Shown: positions 50,707 through 59,155 of the stretch, piece by piece | Numbering within the stretch: the stretch's first letter is position 1 | How the letters are laid out: each line of letters opens with the position of its first letter | From: Pseudolabrys sp. | GTDB lineage: Bacteria; Pseudomonadota; Alphaproteobacteria; Rhizobiales; Xanthobacteraceae | Length of the DNA: 64,000 nt | Reading direction: 5' to 3' | Assembly: GCA_022843325.1 (NCBI GenBank) | Contig: JALHNV010000002.1 | Coordinates: 36,920-100,919 of the forward strand | Notes under the pieces: generated by a model | What the model saw: the letters and a program-made list of their open reading frames with translations, nothing else | Told to the model about the DNA's origin: nothing | Databases searched by the model: none | Made by a program: the position numbers and the translations under genes

Positions 50707-50791
50707 CCGCTCATTCCCGCGGCAGCGGGAATCCAGTGCTTGGCGTGATGGTCGGCAAAGGCTGGGTCCCCGCGTCCGCGGGGACGAGCGG
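50707..50791. repeat. Family A palindromic repeat, copy 5
   Basis: CCGCTCATTCCCGCGGCAGC opens the left hairpin (ATTCCCGCGGCAGCGGGAAT), followed by CCAG. The right hairpin, preceded by CTGGG, is TCCCCGCGTCCGCGGGGA, and the element ends CGAGCGG. It lies between the convergent ends of ispZ and ccmG. Confidence 0.85.
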
Positions 50792-50798
50792 TCGGGCG

Positions 50799-51386
50799 CT
50801 ATTTCTTCGCCACCGCCTTCTCGATTTCGGGCCGCAGCACCTTCGCCAGATTATCGGCGGTGATCGGGCCGATCAGCTTGTAGGCGATACGGCCATCGCG
50901 GCCGACAATAAACGTTTCCGGCACGCCGTAGACGCCCCAATCGATCGAGGCGCGGCCGCGGTCGTCGACGCCGCTGGCCACGAAAGGATTGCCGTAGCGG
51001 TTGAGGAAGCGCCGCGCATTGTCGGGCGAGTCCTTGTAGTTGATGCCGGCGAGCTGGATGCGGTTGTCCTTGGCCAGTTCGTCGAGGAACGGCACTTCGT
51101 CGTGGCACGGCACGCACCAAGACGCCCAGACATTCACCAGCGTGACCTTGCCCGTGAAGATGTCGTTGCTCAGACCCGGCACCGGCTTGCCGTCGCGCTC
51201 CAGCCCGGCCATCGCCGGCAAATCGGTTTTCGGCGCGGGCTGGCCGATCAGCGCCGACGGCAGCCGCGACGGGTCGCCGCTGCCGAGCCGGAAGAAGAAC
51301 AGCGCGGCCAGCGACAGAAATACCACCAGCGGCAGCAGCACCAGAATATTACGCCGGGTTTTGCCGGCGGAGCCTAGGGTCGTCAT
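50799..51386 (-). CDS. ccmG: Cytochrome c biogenesis thiol:disulfide interchange protein CcmG (DsbE)
   Basis: A 195-residue membrane-anchored thioredoxin-like protein. An N-terminal helix (RNILVLLPLVVFLSLAALFF) anchors it with the catalytic domain in the periplasm. The redox motif is WCVPC (residues 90-94) in NVWASWCVPCHDEVPFLDEL, and the family-specific GINYKDSPDNARRFLNRYGN and GVYGVPETFIVGRDGRIAYK follow. It reduces apocytochrome c cysteines so that heme can be attached. Two family A repeats flank it, one at each end. It is the last ccm gene of the block on this strand. Confidence 0.96.
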   Translation of the reverse strand: MTTLGSAGKTRRNILVLLPLVVFLSLAALFFFRLGSGDPSRLPSALIGQPAPKTDLPAMAGLERDGKPVPGLSNDIFTGKVTLVNVWASWCVPCHDEVPFLDELAKDNRIQLAGINYKDSPDNARRFLNRYGNPFVASGVDDRGRASIDWGVYGVPETFIVGRDGRIAYKLIGPITADNLAKVLRPEIEKAVAKK

Positions 51387-51394
51387 ACCAAGAC

Positions 51395-51485
51395 CCGCTC
51401 GTCCCCGCGCAAGCGGGGACCCAGGGGCGACAATCGACGGCTTTGCGACGGGACTCTGGATTCCCGCTTGCGCGGGAATGAGCGG
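51395..51485. repeat. Family A palindromic repeat, copy 6, within the ccm operon
   Basis: CCGCTCGTCCCCGCGCAAGC opens the left hairpin (GTCCCCGCGCAAGCGGGGAC), followed by CCAG. The right hairpin, preceded by CTGGA, is TTCCCGCTTGCGCGGGAA, and the element ends TGAGCGG. It separates ccmD from ccmG, which otherwise run in the same direction. Confidence 0.88.
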
Positions 51486-51512
51486 AGCAAGGTGCTGCGG
51501 TCGTTCATCCGT

Positions 51513-51680
51513 CTACTCCTTCCGCTGCGCCCGGCGCGTGACGCCACGGTCTTCGAGATCGCCGATGATGCGGCGTTGCGCGGCGTAATCGAACACGACC
51601 CAGGCGATCAGCGCCGCCACGGCAAAGGCGGTCACCGCATAGGCGGCGACGATGAAGTCGGCGTGCGGCCCGAGGTTCAC
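51513..51680 (-). CDS. ccmD: Heme exporter protein CcmD
   Basis: A 55-residue membrane peptide starting at GTG, whose first bases overlap the TGA stop of ccmC (GTGA). One transmembrane helix spans FIVAAYAVTAFAVAALIAWV, followed by a basic tail (DYAAQRRIIGDLEDRGVTRR). This is the usual CcmD layout; the peptide stabilises CcmE in the heme-loading CcmC complex. It is too short to be found by most gene filters, but its size, topology and place directly after ccmC make the call firm. Confidence 0.88.
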   Translation of the reverse strand: MNLGPHADFIVAAYAVTAFAVAALIAWVVFDYAAQRRIIGDLEDRGVTRRAQRKE

Positions 51681-52417
51681 GACCGCGCCTCCGCCATCGT
51701 CTGCGCCTGCATTAGCCGCATGCTGCGCACCCGCCGGCGCAGGATCTCGTTGCGCATGGCGGCCAGATGCAGCGTGATGAACAGCAGCGTGAAGGCGCCG
51801 GCCATGATCAGCAGCGGCACCAAAATCGAGGCGTCGATGGTGGCGCCGCCGAGCCGCAAGACCGACGCCGGCTGGTGCAGCGTGTTCCACCAGTCGACCG
51901 AGAACTTGATGATCGGGATGTTGACGGCGCCGACCAGCGTCAGGATCGCGGCGGCGCGCGCGCCGCGGCCGGGCTCTTCCGCGGTCCAGTACAGCGCCAT
52001 GACGCCGAGATAGAGCAGAAACAGGATCAGCACCGAGGTCAGCCGCGCGTCCCAGACCCAGTAGGTGCCCCAGGTCGGTCGGCCCCACAGCGCGCCGGTG
52101 ATCAAGCAGATGAGCGTGAAGGCGGCACCGATCGGGGCCACGGCCTTGCCGGCGACGTCGGCCAGCGGATGCCGCCACACCAGTGTGCCGAGCGCGGCTG
52201 CGCTCATGATCACCCAGCCCATCATACCGAGCCAGGCAGCAGGCACGTGCAGGAACATGATCTTGACGGTGGCGCCCTGCTGGTAGTCGTCCGGTGCGTA
52301 GGCGGCGCGGTAAAGGCCGATGGCGAACACCAGCGCGGTCGCGGCCACCAGCCAGGGCAGCACGCGGTTGACCAGCGCCAGGAAGCGCGTCGGGTTGGCA
52401 AGATCGATTACAGCCAT
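51677..52417 (-). CDS. ccmC: Heme exporter protein CcmC
   Basis: A 246-residue membrane protein with six helices that delivers heme to CcmE. The periplasmic tryptophan-rich heme-handling loop is visible in LICLITGALWGRPTWGTYWV followed by WDARLTSVLILFLLYLG. Conserved histidines are in MFLHVPAAWLGMMGW and WWNTLHQPASV. I start it at the ATG giving MAVIDLANPTRFLALVNRVL; GAAGG lies 10 bases upstream. It lies 37 bases after ccmB and overlaps ccmD. Confidence 0.95.
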   Translation of the reverse strand: MAVIDLANPTRFLALVNRVLPWLVAATALVFAIGLYRAAYAPDDYQQGATVKIMFLHVPAAWLGMMGWVIMSAAALGTLVWRHPLADVAGKAVAPIGAAFTLICLITGALWGRPTWGTYWVWDARLTSVLILFLLYLGVMALYWTAEEPGRGARAAAILTLVGAVNIPIIKFSVDWWNTLHQPASVLRLGGATIDASILVPLLIMAGAFTLLFITLHLAAMRNEILRRRVRSMRLMQAQTMAEARS

Positions 52418-52454
52418 CGGCGGCCTTCTATCACGCATAAGTTTGACGGGGCCA

Positions 52455-53123
52455 TCATTCGAGGCCGTGCCGCAGCGCCGCAGCCGCGGCAATCGGGCCG
52501 AGCACCAGGCTGGCCAAGGATAAAGCACAAAGAATGGTGAAAGGGGGGCCGAACGGCGCGGGCCCGACAATGGCGGCATTGGCGGCGGCGACGCCGAAGA
52601 TCAGCACCGGCACGGTCAGCGGCAGGATCAGCACCGGCAGCAGCAGGCCGCCGCGCCGCAGCGCCACCGACAGCGCGGCGCCGACCAGGCCGATGAAGGT
52701 CAGCGCCGGGGTGCCGGCGAGCAGCGTCAGCGTCACCCATCCCATCGCCCGCAATTCGACATTCAACATCAGTCCCAGCACCGGCGCGACGATCACGAGC
52801 GGCAGACCGGTGGTGATCCAGTGCGCCAGCGCCTTCGCCAGCACCGCCAGTTCCAGCGGCATCCGGCCCATCATCAGCAGATCGAGCGAGCCGTCGTCCT
52901 GATCCATCGCAAACAGCCGGTCGAGCGCCAGAAGGCTCGCCAGCAGCGCGCCGAGCCACAGAATCGCCGGGCCGATCCGCGCCAGCAGATTGAGGTCGGG
53001 GCCTATGGCGAAGGGCATCAAAGTGACGACGATCAGGAAGAACAGCGCTCCCATCAGCGCGCCGCCGCCGATGCGCAGGCTGAGGCGGATGTCGCGGAGG
53101 AGGAGGGCGGTAAAGGCGGTCAC
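52455..53123 (-). CDS. ccmB: Heme exporter protein CcmB
   Basis: A 222-residue permease subunit of the CcmAB ABC transporter that drives release of holo-CcmE. It starts MTAFTALLLRDIRLSLRIGG and contains the conserved FAMDQDDGSLDLLMMGRMPL followed by ELAVLAKALAHWITTGLPLV. Six transmembrane helices are visible. A family A repeat lies between ccmA and this gene, so the usual tight ccmA-ccmB coupling is interrupted by about 125 bases. Sequence and order otherwise match alphaproteobacterial ccm operons. Confidence 0.95.
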   Translation of the reverse strand: MTAFTALLLRDIRLSLRIGGGALMGALFFLIVVTLMPFAIGPDLNLLARIGPAILWLGALLASLLALDRLFAMDQDDGSLDLLMMGRMPLELAVLAKALAHWITTGLPLVIVAPVLGLMLNVELRAMGWVTLTLLAGTPALTFIGLVGAALSVALRRGGLLLPVLILPLTVPVLIFGVAAANAAIVGPAPFGPPFTILCALSLASLVLGPIAAAAALRHGLE

Positions 53124-53141
53124 GATGGAAGCCTCAGCAGC

Positions 53142-53230
53142 CCGCTCGTCCCCGCGGAAGCGGGGACCCAGGTCTTTCGAGGCCGGTGACGAGACAGTTC
53201 TGGATTCCCGCTTTCGCGGGAATGAGCGGA
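53142..53230. repeat. Family A palindromic repeat, copy 7, between ccmA and ccmB
   Basis: CCGCTCGTCCCCGCGGAAGC opens the left hairpin (GTCCCCGCGGAAGCGGGGAC), followed by CCAG. The right hairpin, preceded by CTGGA, is TTCCCGCTTTCGCGGGAA, and the element ends TGAGCGG. It splits two genes whose products form one transporter. Confidence 0.88.
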
Positions 53231-53247
53231 GTTTTTGGCCGCCGTCC

Positions 53248-53853
53248 TCATCCTTCCGCCCCCAGCCTCAACTCGCGCGCCTGCGTCAGTCCGATCGGGC
53301 CGTGCGCCGCCGCGACGATCAGGCCGCCGCCGGCGAGATGGCCGCGCATCAGCTCCACCAGCCGGGCCTGCGATGGCGTGTCCAGCGCCGAAGTCGGCTC
53401 GTCGAGCAGCCAGATCGGCCGCGGTGCCGCCACCAGCCGGGCAATCGACAGCCGCCGCCGCTGGCCGGCCGACAAATAGGCGGCCGGCAGATCGGCCAGC
53501 GCCGCCAGACCGACGGCCTCGAGCGCCGGCTCGATATCGTCCGCCGCGGCGCCGAGAAAGGCAGCCCAGAACCGCAGATTTTCACCAACCGAAAGCGTCG
53601 GCTTCAGCGCATCCTGGTGGCCGACATAATGGGCCTGCTCGGCGATGCTGGCCTCGGGCTCGCCGCCTTGCAGGTCGAGCGTGCCGCCGGCGATTCGCAC
53701 CAGCCCCGCGATCAGGCGCAGCAGCGAGGACTTGCCGGCGCCATTGCGCCCGGCCACCACCAACGCCTCGCCGCTGGCGACGCTAAAACCGACGCCGGCG
53801 AAGACGTCGCGGCCGCCCCGGCTGCAGGCCAGATTGTCGGCGTTGAGCTGCAT
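53248..53853 (-). CDS. ccmA: Heme exporter ATP-binding protein CcmA
   Basis: The 201-residue ATPase of the CcmAB transporter. The Walker A motif is [20 protein letters not shown] (from residue 35), the ABC signature is [20 protein letters not shown] and Walker B is [20 protein letters not shown]. The motif [20 protein letters not shown] is typical of CcmA. It uses ATP to release heme-loaded CcmE during cytochrome c maturation. It heads the ccmABCDG block on the reverse strand and is divergent from acnA. Cytochromes such as SorB depend on this pathway. Confidence 0.95.
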   Translation of the reverse strand: MQLNADNLACSRGGRDVFAGVGFSVASGEALVVAGRNGAGKSSLLRLIAGLVRIAGGTLDLQGGEPEASIAEQAHYVGHQDALKPTLSVGENLRFWAAFLGAAADDIEPALEAVGLAALADLPAAYLSAGQRRRLSIARLVAAPRPIWLLDEPTSALDTPSQARLVELMRGHLAGGGLIVAAAHGPIGLTQARELRLGAEG

Positions 53854-53941
53854 CAGGCGCCCACCGGCTGACGCAAGGCAGCAATGCCGATGGCGGAAAG
53901 ACGTGGAAATCCGTGCATCCTGGCAGCGTTCCCGGTAAATC

Positions 53942-53969
53942 TTGCGCGAGCCACGAAAATACCTTTAAA
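53942..53969 (+). promoter_or_regulatory. Possible sigma-70 promoter of acnA
   Basis: TTGCGC at 53942-53947 and TTTAAA at 53964-53969 are separated by 16 bases, in the 243-base space between the divergent ccmA and acnA genes. An inverted pair, GCGGAATTCAAAGCTGAGTT near TTCCGCC (53995-54019), lies between this and the acnA start. Confidence 0.3.
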
Positions 53970-54096
53970 GCCCATGCGGGCGGCGCTAGGTTAGCGGAAT
54001 TCAAAGCTGAGTTCCGCCAGCGAGAAAACCCTTTCTTGCGAGGACCTTAGACCGAACCCGCGCCGATGTCCCCGCCGGGAAATGGAAACAGCCGAC

Positions 54097-56802
54097 ATGA
54101 CGTCCCTCGACAGTTTTAAATGCTGCAAAACCCTCACGGTTGGTAGCAAGACCTACGCCTATTTCAGCCTCCCGGTCGCCGAGAAAAACGGACTGAAGGG
54201 CATCTCGCGCCTGCCGTTCTCGATGAAGGTGCTGCTGGAGAACCTGCTGCGCAACGAAGACGGGCGCACGGTCACCAAGGACGACATCAAGGCCTGTGCC
54301 GAATGGCTCAAGACCAAATCCTCCGAGCACGAAATCGCGATGCGCCCCGCGCGCGTGCTGATGCAGGATTTCACCGGCGTGCCGGCGGTGGTCGATCTGG
54401 CCGCGATGCGCGACGCGATGAAATCGCTCGGCGGCGATCCGAAGAAAATCAATCCGCTGGTGCCGGTCGATCTCGTCATCGATCACTCGGTCGCCGTGAC
54501 CTTCTTCGGCGACAACCAGGCCTTCAAGAAAAACGTCGAAGAGGAATACCGGCAGAACCAGGAGCGCTACCAGTTCCTGAAGTGGGCCGCGCTGTCGTTC
54601 GATAACTTCAAGGTCGTGCCGCCCGGCACCGGCATTTGTCACCAGGTCAATCTCGAGTACCTGTCGCGCGTGGTCTGGACCAAGAAGGACAAGGTCCAGG
54701 TCGACGGCAAGGCGGCGACCATGGAAGTCGCCTATCCCGACTCGCTGGTTGGCACCGACTCGCACACCACCATGGTGAACGGCCTCTCGGTGCTCGGCTG
54801 GGGCGTCGGCGGTATCGAGGCGGAAGCCGCGATGCTCGGCCAGCCGCTGTCGATGGTGCTCCCCGAGGTGATCGGCTTCAAGCTGTCGGGCCGCCTCAAG
54901 GAAGGCGTCACCGCGACCGATCTGGTGCTGACCGTCACGCAGATGCTGCGCGCCCGCGGCGTGGTCGGCAAGTTCGTCGAATTCTTCGGCCCCGGCCTGA
55001 CGCATCTGACGATCGCCGACCGTGCCACGCTCGGCAACATGGCGCCGGAATACGGCGCCACCTGCGGCTTCTCGCCGATCGACGATGACACCATCACGTT
55101 CCTGAAGAACACCGGCCGCCCGCCCGAACTGTGCGCGCTGGTCGCGGCCTACGCCAAGGCGCAGGGCATGTTCCGTATCAAGACCACGCCGGATCCGATG
55201 TTCACCGACGTGCTCAAGCTCGAGCTGTCGACGGTCGAGCCGTCGCTCGCCGGTCCCAAGCGCCCGCAGGATCGCGTTGCGCTCAAGGACGTGAAGATGG
55301 GCTTCGCCGGGTCGATGGACAAGGAATTCGGCAAGGCTGCCGAAATGACGAAGCGCGTCCCGGTCGAAGGCCACAAATACGATATCGGCCACGGCGACGT
55401 GGTGATCGCGGCCATCACCTCCTGCACCAACACCTCGAACCCGAGCGTCATGATCGGCGCCGGCCTGCTCGCCCGCAAGGCGGCGGCCAAGGGCCTGACG
55501 GCCAAGCCGTGGGTGAAGACCTCGCTGGCGCCGGGCTCGCAGGTGGTCGGCGAATATCTGGAAAAGTCGGGCCTGCAAAAGGACCTCGACAAGCTCGGCT
55601 TCAACCTGGTCGGCTTCGGCTGCACGACGTGTATCGGCAACTCCGGTCCGCTGCCGCCGCAGAACTCCAAGGCGATCAACGACGGCGACCTGGTCGCCGC
55701 CGCGGTGCTGTCGGGCAATCGTAACTTCGAGGGCCGCGTCAACGCCGACGTGCGCGCCAACTATCTCGCCTCGCCGCCGCTGGTGGTCGCCTACTCGATC
55801 GCCGGTTCGATGAACATCGATCTGATCAAGGACGCCCTCGGCGTCGATCAGAAGGGCAAGAAGGTGTTCCTCAAGGACATCTGGCCGTCGAACAAGGAGA
55901 TCGGCGAGTTCGTCGACAAGAACGTCACCCGCAAGATCTTCGCCACCAAGTACGCCGACGTGTTCAAGGGCGACGCCAGCTGGCGCAAGATCAGCATCAA
56001 GGGCGGCATGACCTATGCGTGGGACAAGAAGTCGACCTACGTGCAGAACCCGCCCTACTTCGTCGGCATGAAGAAGACGCCGAAGCCGCTCGAGGACATC
56101 GTCGATGCCCGCGTGCTGGCGCTGCTGCTCGACTCGATCACCACCGACCACATCTCCCCGGCCGGTTCGATCAAGATCGACTCGCCGGCCGGCAAATATC
56201 TGATCGCCAACAAGGTTAAGCCGGCCGACTTCAACCAGTACGGCACACGGCGCGGCAGCCATGAAGTGATGATGCGCGGTACCTTCGCCAATATCCGTCT
56301 GAAGAACCAGATGGTGCCGGGCGTCGAAGGCGGCGTCACCGTCCACTATCCCTCGAAGGAGCGGATGACGATTTACGATGCGGCCATGAAGTACAAGGCC
56401 GAGAAAGTGCCGCTGGTGGTGTTCGCGGGCAAGGAATACGGCTCGGGTTCGTCGCGCGACTGGGCGGCCAAGGGCTCGCTGCTGCTCGGCATCCGCGCCG
56501 TGATCTGCGAATCCTTCGAGCGCATCCATCGTTCGAACCTTGTCGGCATGGGCATCATGCCGCTGGTATTCGAGGAAGGGACCAGCTGGAAATCGCTCGG
56601 TCTCAAGGGCGATGAGACGGTGACCATTCGCGGCCTGCACGGCGAACTCAAGCCCAACCAGCGGCTGATCGCCGACATCGTGTCAGGGACCGGCACGCTC
56701 AAGCGGGTGCCGCTGATCTGCCGGATCGATACGCTGGACGAACTGGATTATTTCCGGAACGGCGGCATCCTGCAGTACGTGCTGCGGCAATTGGCTGGGT
56801 GA
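54097..56802 (+). CDS. acnA: Aconitate hydratase A
   Basis: A 901-residue [4Fe-4S] enzyme that interconverts citrate and isocitrate. It begins [20 protein letters not shown]; an in-frame ATG 15 bases upstream is less usual. Cluster cysteines are in [20 protein letters not shown] and [20 protein letters not shown]. Active-site loops [20 protein letters not shown] and [20 protein letters not shown] are intact, as is the AcnA-type [20 protein letters not shown]. It shares the TCA cycle with sdhCDAB in this window. The length and motif order show the AcnA rather than the AcnB architecture. Confidence 0.98.
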   Translation: MTSLDSFKCCKTLTVGSKTYAYFSLPVAEKNGLKGISRLPFSMKVLLENLLRNEDGRTVTKDDIKACAEWLKTKSSEHEIAMRPARVLMQDFTGVPAVVDLAAMRDAMKSLGGDPKKINPLVPVDLVIDHSVAVTFFGDNQAFKKNVEEEYRQNQERYQFLKWAALSFDNFKVVPPGTGICHQVNLEYLSRVVWTKKDKVQVDGKAATMEVAYPDSLVGTDSHTTMVNGLSVLGWGVGGIEAEAAMLGQPLSMVLPEVIGFKLSGRLKEGVTATDLVLTVTQMLRARGVVGKFVEFFGPGLTHLTIADRATLGNMAPEYGATCGFSPIDDDTITFLKNTGRPPELCALVAAYAKAQGMFRIKTTPDPMFTDVLKLELSTVEPSLAGPKRPQDRVALKDVKMGFAGSMDKEFGKAAEMTKRVPVEGHKYDIGHGDVVIAAITSCTNTSNPSVMIGAGLLARKAAAKGLTAKPWVKTSLAPGSQVVGEYLEKSGLQKDLDKLGFNLVGFGCTTCIGNSGPLPPQNSKAINDGDLVAAAVLSGNRNFEGRVNADVRANYLASPPLVVAYSIAGSMNIDLIKDALGVDQKGKKVFLKDIWPSNKEIGEFVDKNVTRKIFATKYADVFKGDASWRKISIKGGMTYAWDKKSTYVQNPPYFVGMKKTPKPLEDIVDARVLALLLDSITTDHISPAGSIKIDSPAGKYLIANKVKPADFNQYGTRRGSHEVMMRGTFANIRLKNQMVPGVEGGVTVHYPSKERMTIYDAAMKYKAEKVPLVVFAGKEYGSGSSRDWAAKGSLLLGIRAVICESFERIHRSNLVGMGIMPLVFEEGTSWKSLGLKGDETVTIRGLHGELKPNQRLIADIVSGTGTLKRVPLICRIDTLDELDYFRNGGILQYVLRQLAG

Positions 56803-56923
56803 GGACCGCTTCCCCCGACCTGGACCGCCATGCAACAAGCCCCTCACTGCGAAGTGAGTGGCGGGTGATCGATGCCGCTTCTATCAAGGGGCAACATCGG
56901 GGCGGGGGCCAGGTGGAAACGGG

Positions 56924-57685
56924 ATGAACTATCGCCACATCACCATCGCGCTTGCGCTGGCCTGCGCGCCTCTGGCGGCCTCGCCGCCGGCGGCCGCAAG
57001 CGAGCCGCGGGCGGTGATCGAGCTGTTCACCAGCCAGGGCTGCTCGTCATGTCCGGCGGCCGACAAGTTGCTGGCCGAACTGGCGTCCCATGATCCGTCA
57101 TTGCTGGTGATGACGCTGGCCATCGACTACTGGGATTATCTCGGCTGGAAGGACACGCTGGCCTTGCACGGCCACTCCAAGCGACAACGCGGCTATGCCG
57201 AGGCGCGCGGCGACCGCAAGGTCTACACGCCGCAGGTTGTGGTGAACGGGGTCAGCCATGTGCTCGGCAGCGACAAGGTGGCGATCGAGAACGCGGTGGC
57301 GCAGACCCGGCGCAACGCCTCGCCTCTGACCGTGCCGGTTCAGGTAAGCGTCGCCGACGGCATCGTGTCGGTCACGGTGGCGGCCGCCGCCGGCCAGCAT
57401 CGCAGCGGTGAAGTCTGGCTGTGTCCGACCACCAATAAAGTGCCGGTGACGATCGAGCGCGGCGAGAACCGCGGCAACACCGTCACCTACAGCAACGTGG
57501 TGCGCCGCTGGGTCAAGCTCGGCGACTGGGACGGCACCGCGCAAACTTTCAGCGCGACGGTCGCCAGTGTGGCCGGCGCCAAACTTCGTCTTGAGGATGT
57601 CGACCGGCTCACGGTCCTCGTGCAGAGCGGCAACTCTACCAAGCCCGGCCTGATGCTGGGCGCCGCCTCCGCCAGCTTGCGCTGA
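56924..57685 (+). CDS. DUF1223 family secreted protein, thioredoxin-like
   Basis: A 253-residue exported protein. The start MNYRHITIALALACAPLAAS gives a signal peptide ending near AAAS. The family signature RAVIELFTSQGCSSCPAADK holds a CxxC pair (CSSC) after a strand, in the position of a thioredoxin-like active site. Then come LAIDYWDYLGWKDTLALHGH and RKVYTPQVVVNGVSHVLGSD, typical of DUF1223. Family members are periplasmic and have no confirmed activity; a thiol-disulfide role is inferred from the CxxC. It follows acnA by 121 bases on the same strand. The candidate small RNA lies downstream on the other strand. Confidence 0.9.
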   Translation: MNYRHITIALALACAPLAASPPAAASEPRAVIELFTSQGCSSCPAADKLLAELASHDPSLLVMTLAIDYWDYLGWKDTLALHGHSKRQRGYAEARGDRKVYTPQVVVNGVSHVLGSDKVAIENAVAQTRRNASPLTVPVQVSVADGIVSVTVAAAAGQHRSGEVWLCPTTNKVPVTIERGENRGNTVTYSNVVRRWVKLGDWDGTAQTFSATVASVAGAKLRLEDVDRLTVLVQSGNSTKPGLMLGAASASLR

Positions 57686-57710
57686 CGATTCCCCTTCTCT
57701 CGCCTGTGCT

Positions 57711-57852
57711 AAAAAAACGGGCCGGCACAAAGGCCGGCCCGAAGACTTGGGGATTGAACCGTACGCGGTACTCAACTGGCCCGGTCGACTGACCCCCGGG
57801 GGGCTGGGGGGCTGAGGAATCCGGAGATCAACCGGACCGGGCCTTGAGGCAA
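57711..57852 (-). ncRNA. Candidate small non-coding RNA with its own terminator
   Basis: On the reverse strand this 360-base intergenic region holds, in order, a possible promoter (TTGCCG at 57881-57886, 16 bases, ATAACT at 57859-57864), a highly structured segment and a strong Rho-independent terminator. The main stem pairs CTCAA plus GGCCCGGTC with GACCGGGCC plus TTGAG (57773-57848) around an inner CCCCC/GGGGG hairpin and a CCGG/CCGG loop. The terminator is CGGGCCGGC with GCCGGCCCG (57718-57741) followed by seven Ts. No open frame of note is present. Expected length is about 140 bases. I cannot match it to a named family; 6S RNA has a comparable size, but I do not recognise its conserved bubble. 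Confidence 0.5.
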
Positions 57853-58045
57853 CGGTCCAGTTATCCCCCCGCCGCGTGACCGGCAATTGACGAAAATAGG
57901 GCGTTATTGTGGGAAGTTCTGACGTGTTCGTGAGGGCCGAAAGCGGTGTTCCCGCACCGGATTCTGCCGGTGATTGCCGTCAAATGTCTCTTGCAGCACG
58001 CGTTTCCCGGCGCGATCATTACCGCCAACGTTAAGGAGGCGCCGC

Positions 58046-58426
58046 ATGACGTTCGGTTCCGGCGATGTCGATCCAAGCCAGTCCCCCTCTTTTGGCAACG
58101 TCGTCACGACGCGAGGCGCCACCCCAGCCGCTCAGGTTACTTTCACCCGCCGCGAGCTGACAGCGATTCTCAATCTCTACGGCCGCATGGTCGCCGCCGG
58201 CGAGTGGCGCGACTATTCGATCGACTTCTTCAAGGATCGCGCGGTGTTTTCGGTCTACCGGCGGACCTCGGAGGCGCCGCTCTACCGCATCGAAAAAAAC
58301 CCTAAGCTGGCGCAGCGCCAGGGCGCCTTCAGCGTCATCGCCGCCGCGGGCCTGATCGTGCGCCGCGGCCAGGAGCTCGACCGCGTGCTGCGCGCCATCG
58401 ACAAGTCCTCGCTGTCGCTGGTGTGA
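58046..58426 (+). CDS. DUF2794 family protein
   Basis: A 126-residue protein. The start ATG has an excellent AAGGAGG site seven bases upstream (58033-58039). The conserved core runs VTFTRRELTAILNLYGRMVA, then AGEWRDYSIDFFKDRAVFSV, YRRTSEAPLYRIEKNPKLAQ and QGAFSVIAAAGLIVRRGQEL. This block is characteristic of an alphaproteobacteria-restricted family without known function. The N-terminal 25 residues are Ser/Gly-rich and variable. It is probably cytosolic. A family C repeat follows. Confidence 0.9.
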   Translation: MTFGSGDVDPSQSPSFGNVVTTRGATPAAQVTFTRRELTAILNLYGRMVAAGEWRDYSIDFFKDRAVFSVYRRTSEAPLYRIEKNPKLAQRQGAFSVIAAAGLIVRRGQELDRVLRAIDKSSLSLV

Positions 58427-58433
58427 TGCGCCG

Positions 58434-58528
58434 GTGCCCCGGACGCAGAACCGGGGCCGTTCCATATTCTGAATGCGGGAAGGTCCCGGGTCTGCAGCGC
58501 ATCGCAAGCGTGCTGCGCTGCGCCCGGG
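58434..58528. repeat. Family C palindromic repeat, second copy
   Basis: GCCCCGGACGCAGAACCGGGGC forms the left hairpin at 58436-58456. The right, longer imperfect hairpin runs from CCCGGGTCTGCAGCGCATCG (from 58485) to CGCTGCGCCCGGG (58528). The CCCGGGTCTGCRGCGCATCGC type of arm resembles the element between sdhA and sdhB. It lies between the convergent DUF2794 and GNAT genes. Confidence 0.7.
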
Positions 58529-58537
58529 CGCAGGCGA

Positions 58538-59065
58538 CTACGGCTTGCTGCGGCCGCCGTCGCCCAGCGCGCGCTGCATCAGCAGCGTGTCGCACCAGTG
58601 ATCGTGCTTGAAGCCGACGTCCGGCAGGATGCCGATATGGTGGAAGCCTGTCGCCTTGTGCAGCGCGACCGAGCCCGCCTGCCGCGGTGAATCGCCGATC
58701 ACCGCGATCATCTGGCGAAAGCCACGCGCTGCGCAGGCTTCGATCAGCGCCTCCAGCAAGGCGCGGCCGACACCGCGGCCCTGGTGCGTGGGCGCGACAT
58801 AGACCGAGTCCTCCACGGTGAAACGATAGGCCGGCCGCGTCCGGTACAGCGCGGCATAGGCGTAGCCGGCGAGCTGGCCGGCATCGTCGTCGGCGGCGAG
58901 ATAGGGAAAGCCCTTGCCGGTGATCTCTTTCATGCGGCGCGCCATCTCCGCTTCATCCGGCGCCTCAAGCTCGAACGAGGCGGTGCCGGTGCGCACCGAG
59001 TCGCCGTAGATGCGGGTGATGGCGGAAATGTCGGAGGCTGTGGCGGGGCGGATGGCGATGCTCAT
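58538..59065 (-). CDS. GNAT family N-acetyltransferase (phosphinothricin acetyltransferase-like)
   Basis: A 175-residue acetyltransferase. It begins MSIAIRPATASDISAITRIY and has GTASFELEAPDEAEMARRMK, the acetyl-CoA-binding VYVAPTHQGRGVGRALLEAL (Q/R-x-x-G-x-G motif) and MIAVIGDSPRQAGSVALHKA, then TGFHHIGILPDVGFKHDHWC. This run matches the phosphinothricin/methionine sulfoximine N-acetyltransferase branch. Natural substrates of such enzymes are often amino acid analogues. I chose the ATG that removes an unusual hydrophobic extension. It lies 17 bases upstream of the terminator region. Confidence 0.92.
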   Translation of the reverse strand: MSIAIRPATASDISAITRIYGDSVRTGTASFELEAPDEAEMARRMKEITGKGFPYLAADDDAGQLAGYAYAALYRTRPAYRFTVEDSVYVAPTHQGRGVGRALLEALIEACAARGFRQMIAVIGDSPRQAGSVALHKATGFHHIGILPDVGFKHDHWCDTLLMQRALGDGGRSKP

Positions 59066-59081
59066 GGGAGATTCTGACCAC

Positions 59082-59115
59082 AAAAAAACGCCCCGGCACA
59101 AGGGCCGGGGCGTTT
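59082..59115 (-). terminator. Rho-independent terminator of the Bax-inhibitor gene
   Basis: AAACGCCCCGGC pairs with GCCGGGGCGTTT around ACAAGG. The A-run at 59082-59088 gives the U-tract on the reverse strand. It lies about 40 bases past the stop of the Bax-inhibitor-1 gene and just upstream of the GNAT start. Confidence 0.88.
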
Positions 59116-59155
59116 GTCGAAGTCCTGTTCGTTGGGGCGGTTGGCTTTAGCGCCG

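Noticed and set aside
54001-56640. A long open frame (about 880 codons) on the reverse strand across acnA.
   Set aside because: It is exactly antisense to a textbook aconitase, has no family motifs, and is rich in His, Arg, Ala and Val as expected from the mirror of GC-rich codons. Shadow frame.
57711-57852. 6S RNA or 4.5S SRP RNA as the identity of the candidate small RNA.
   Set aside because: I do not see the conserved SRP tetraloop region or a clear 6S central bubble. Left as unnamed.
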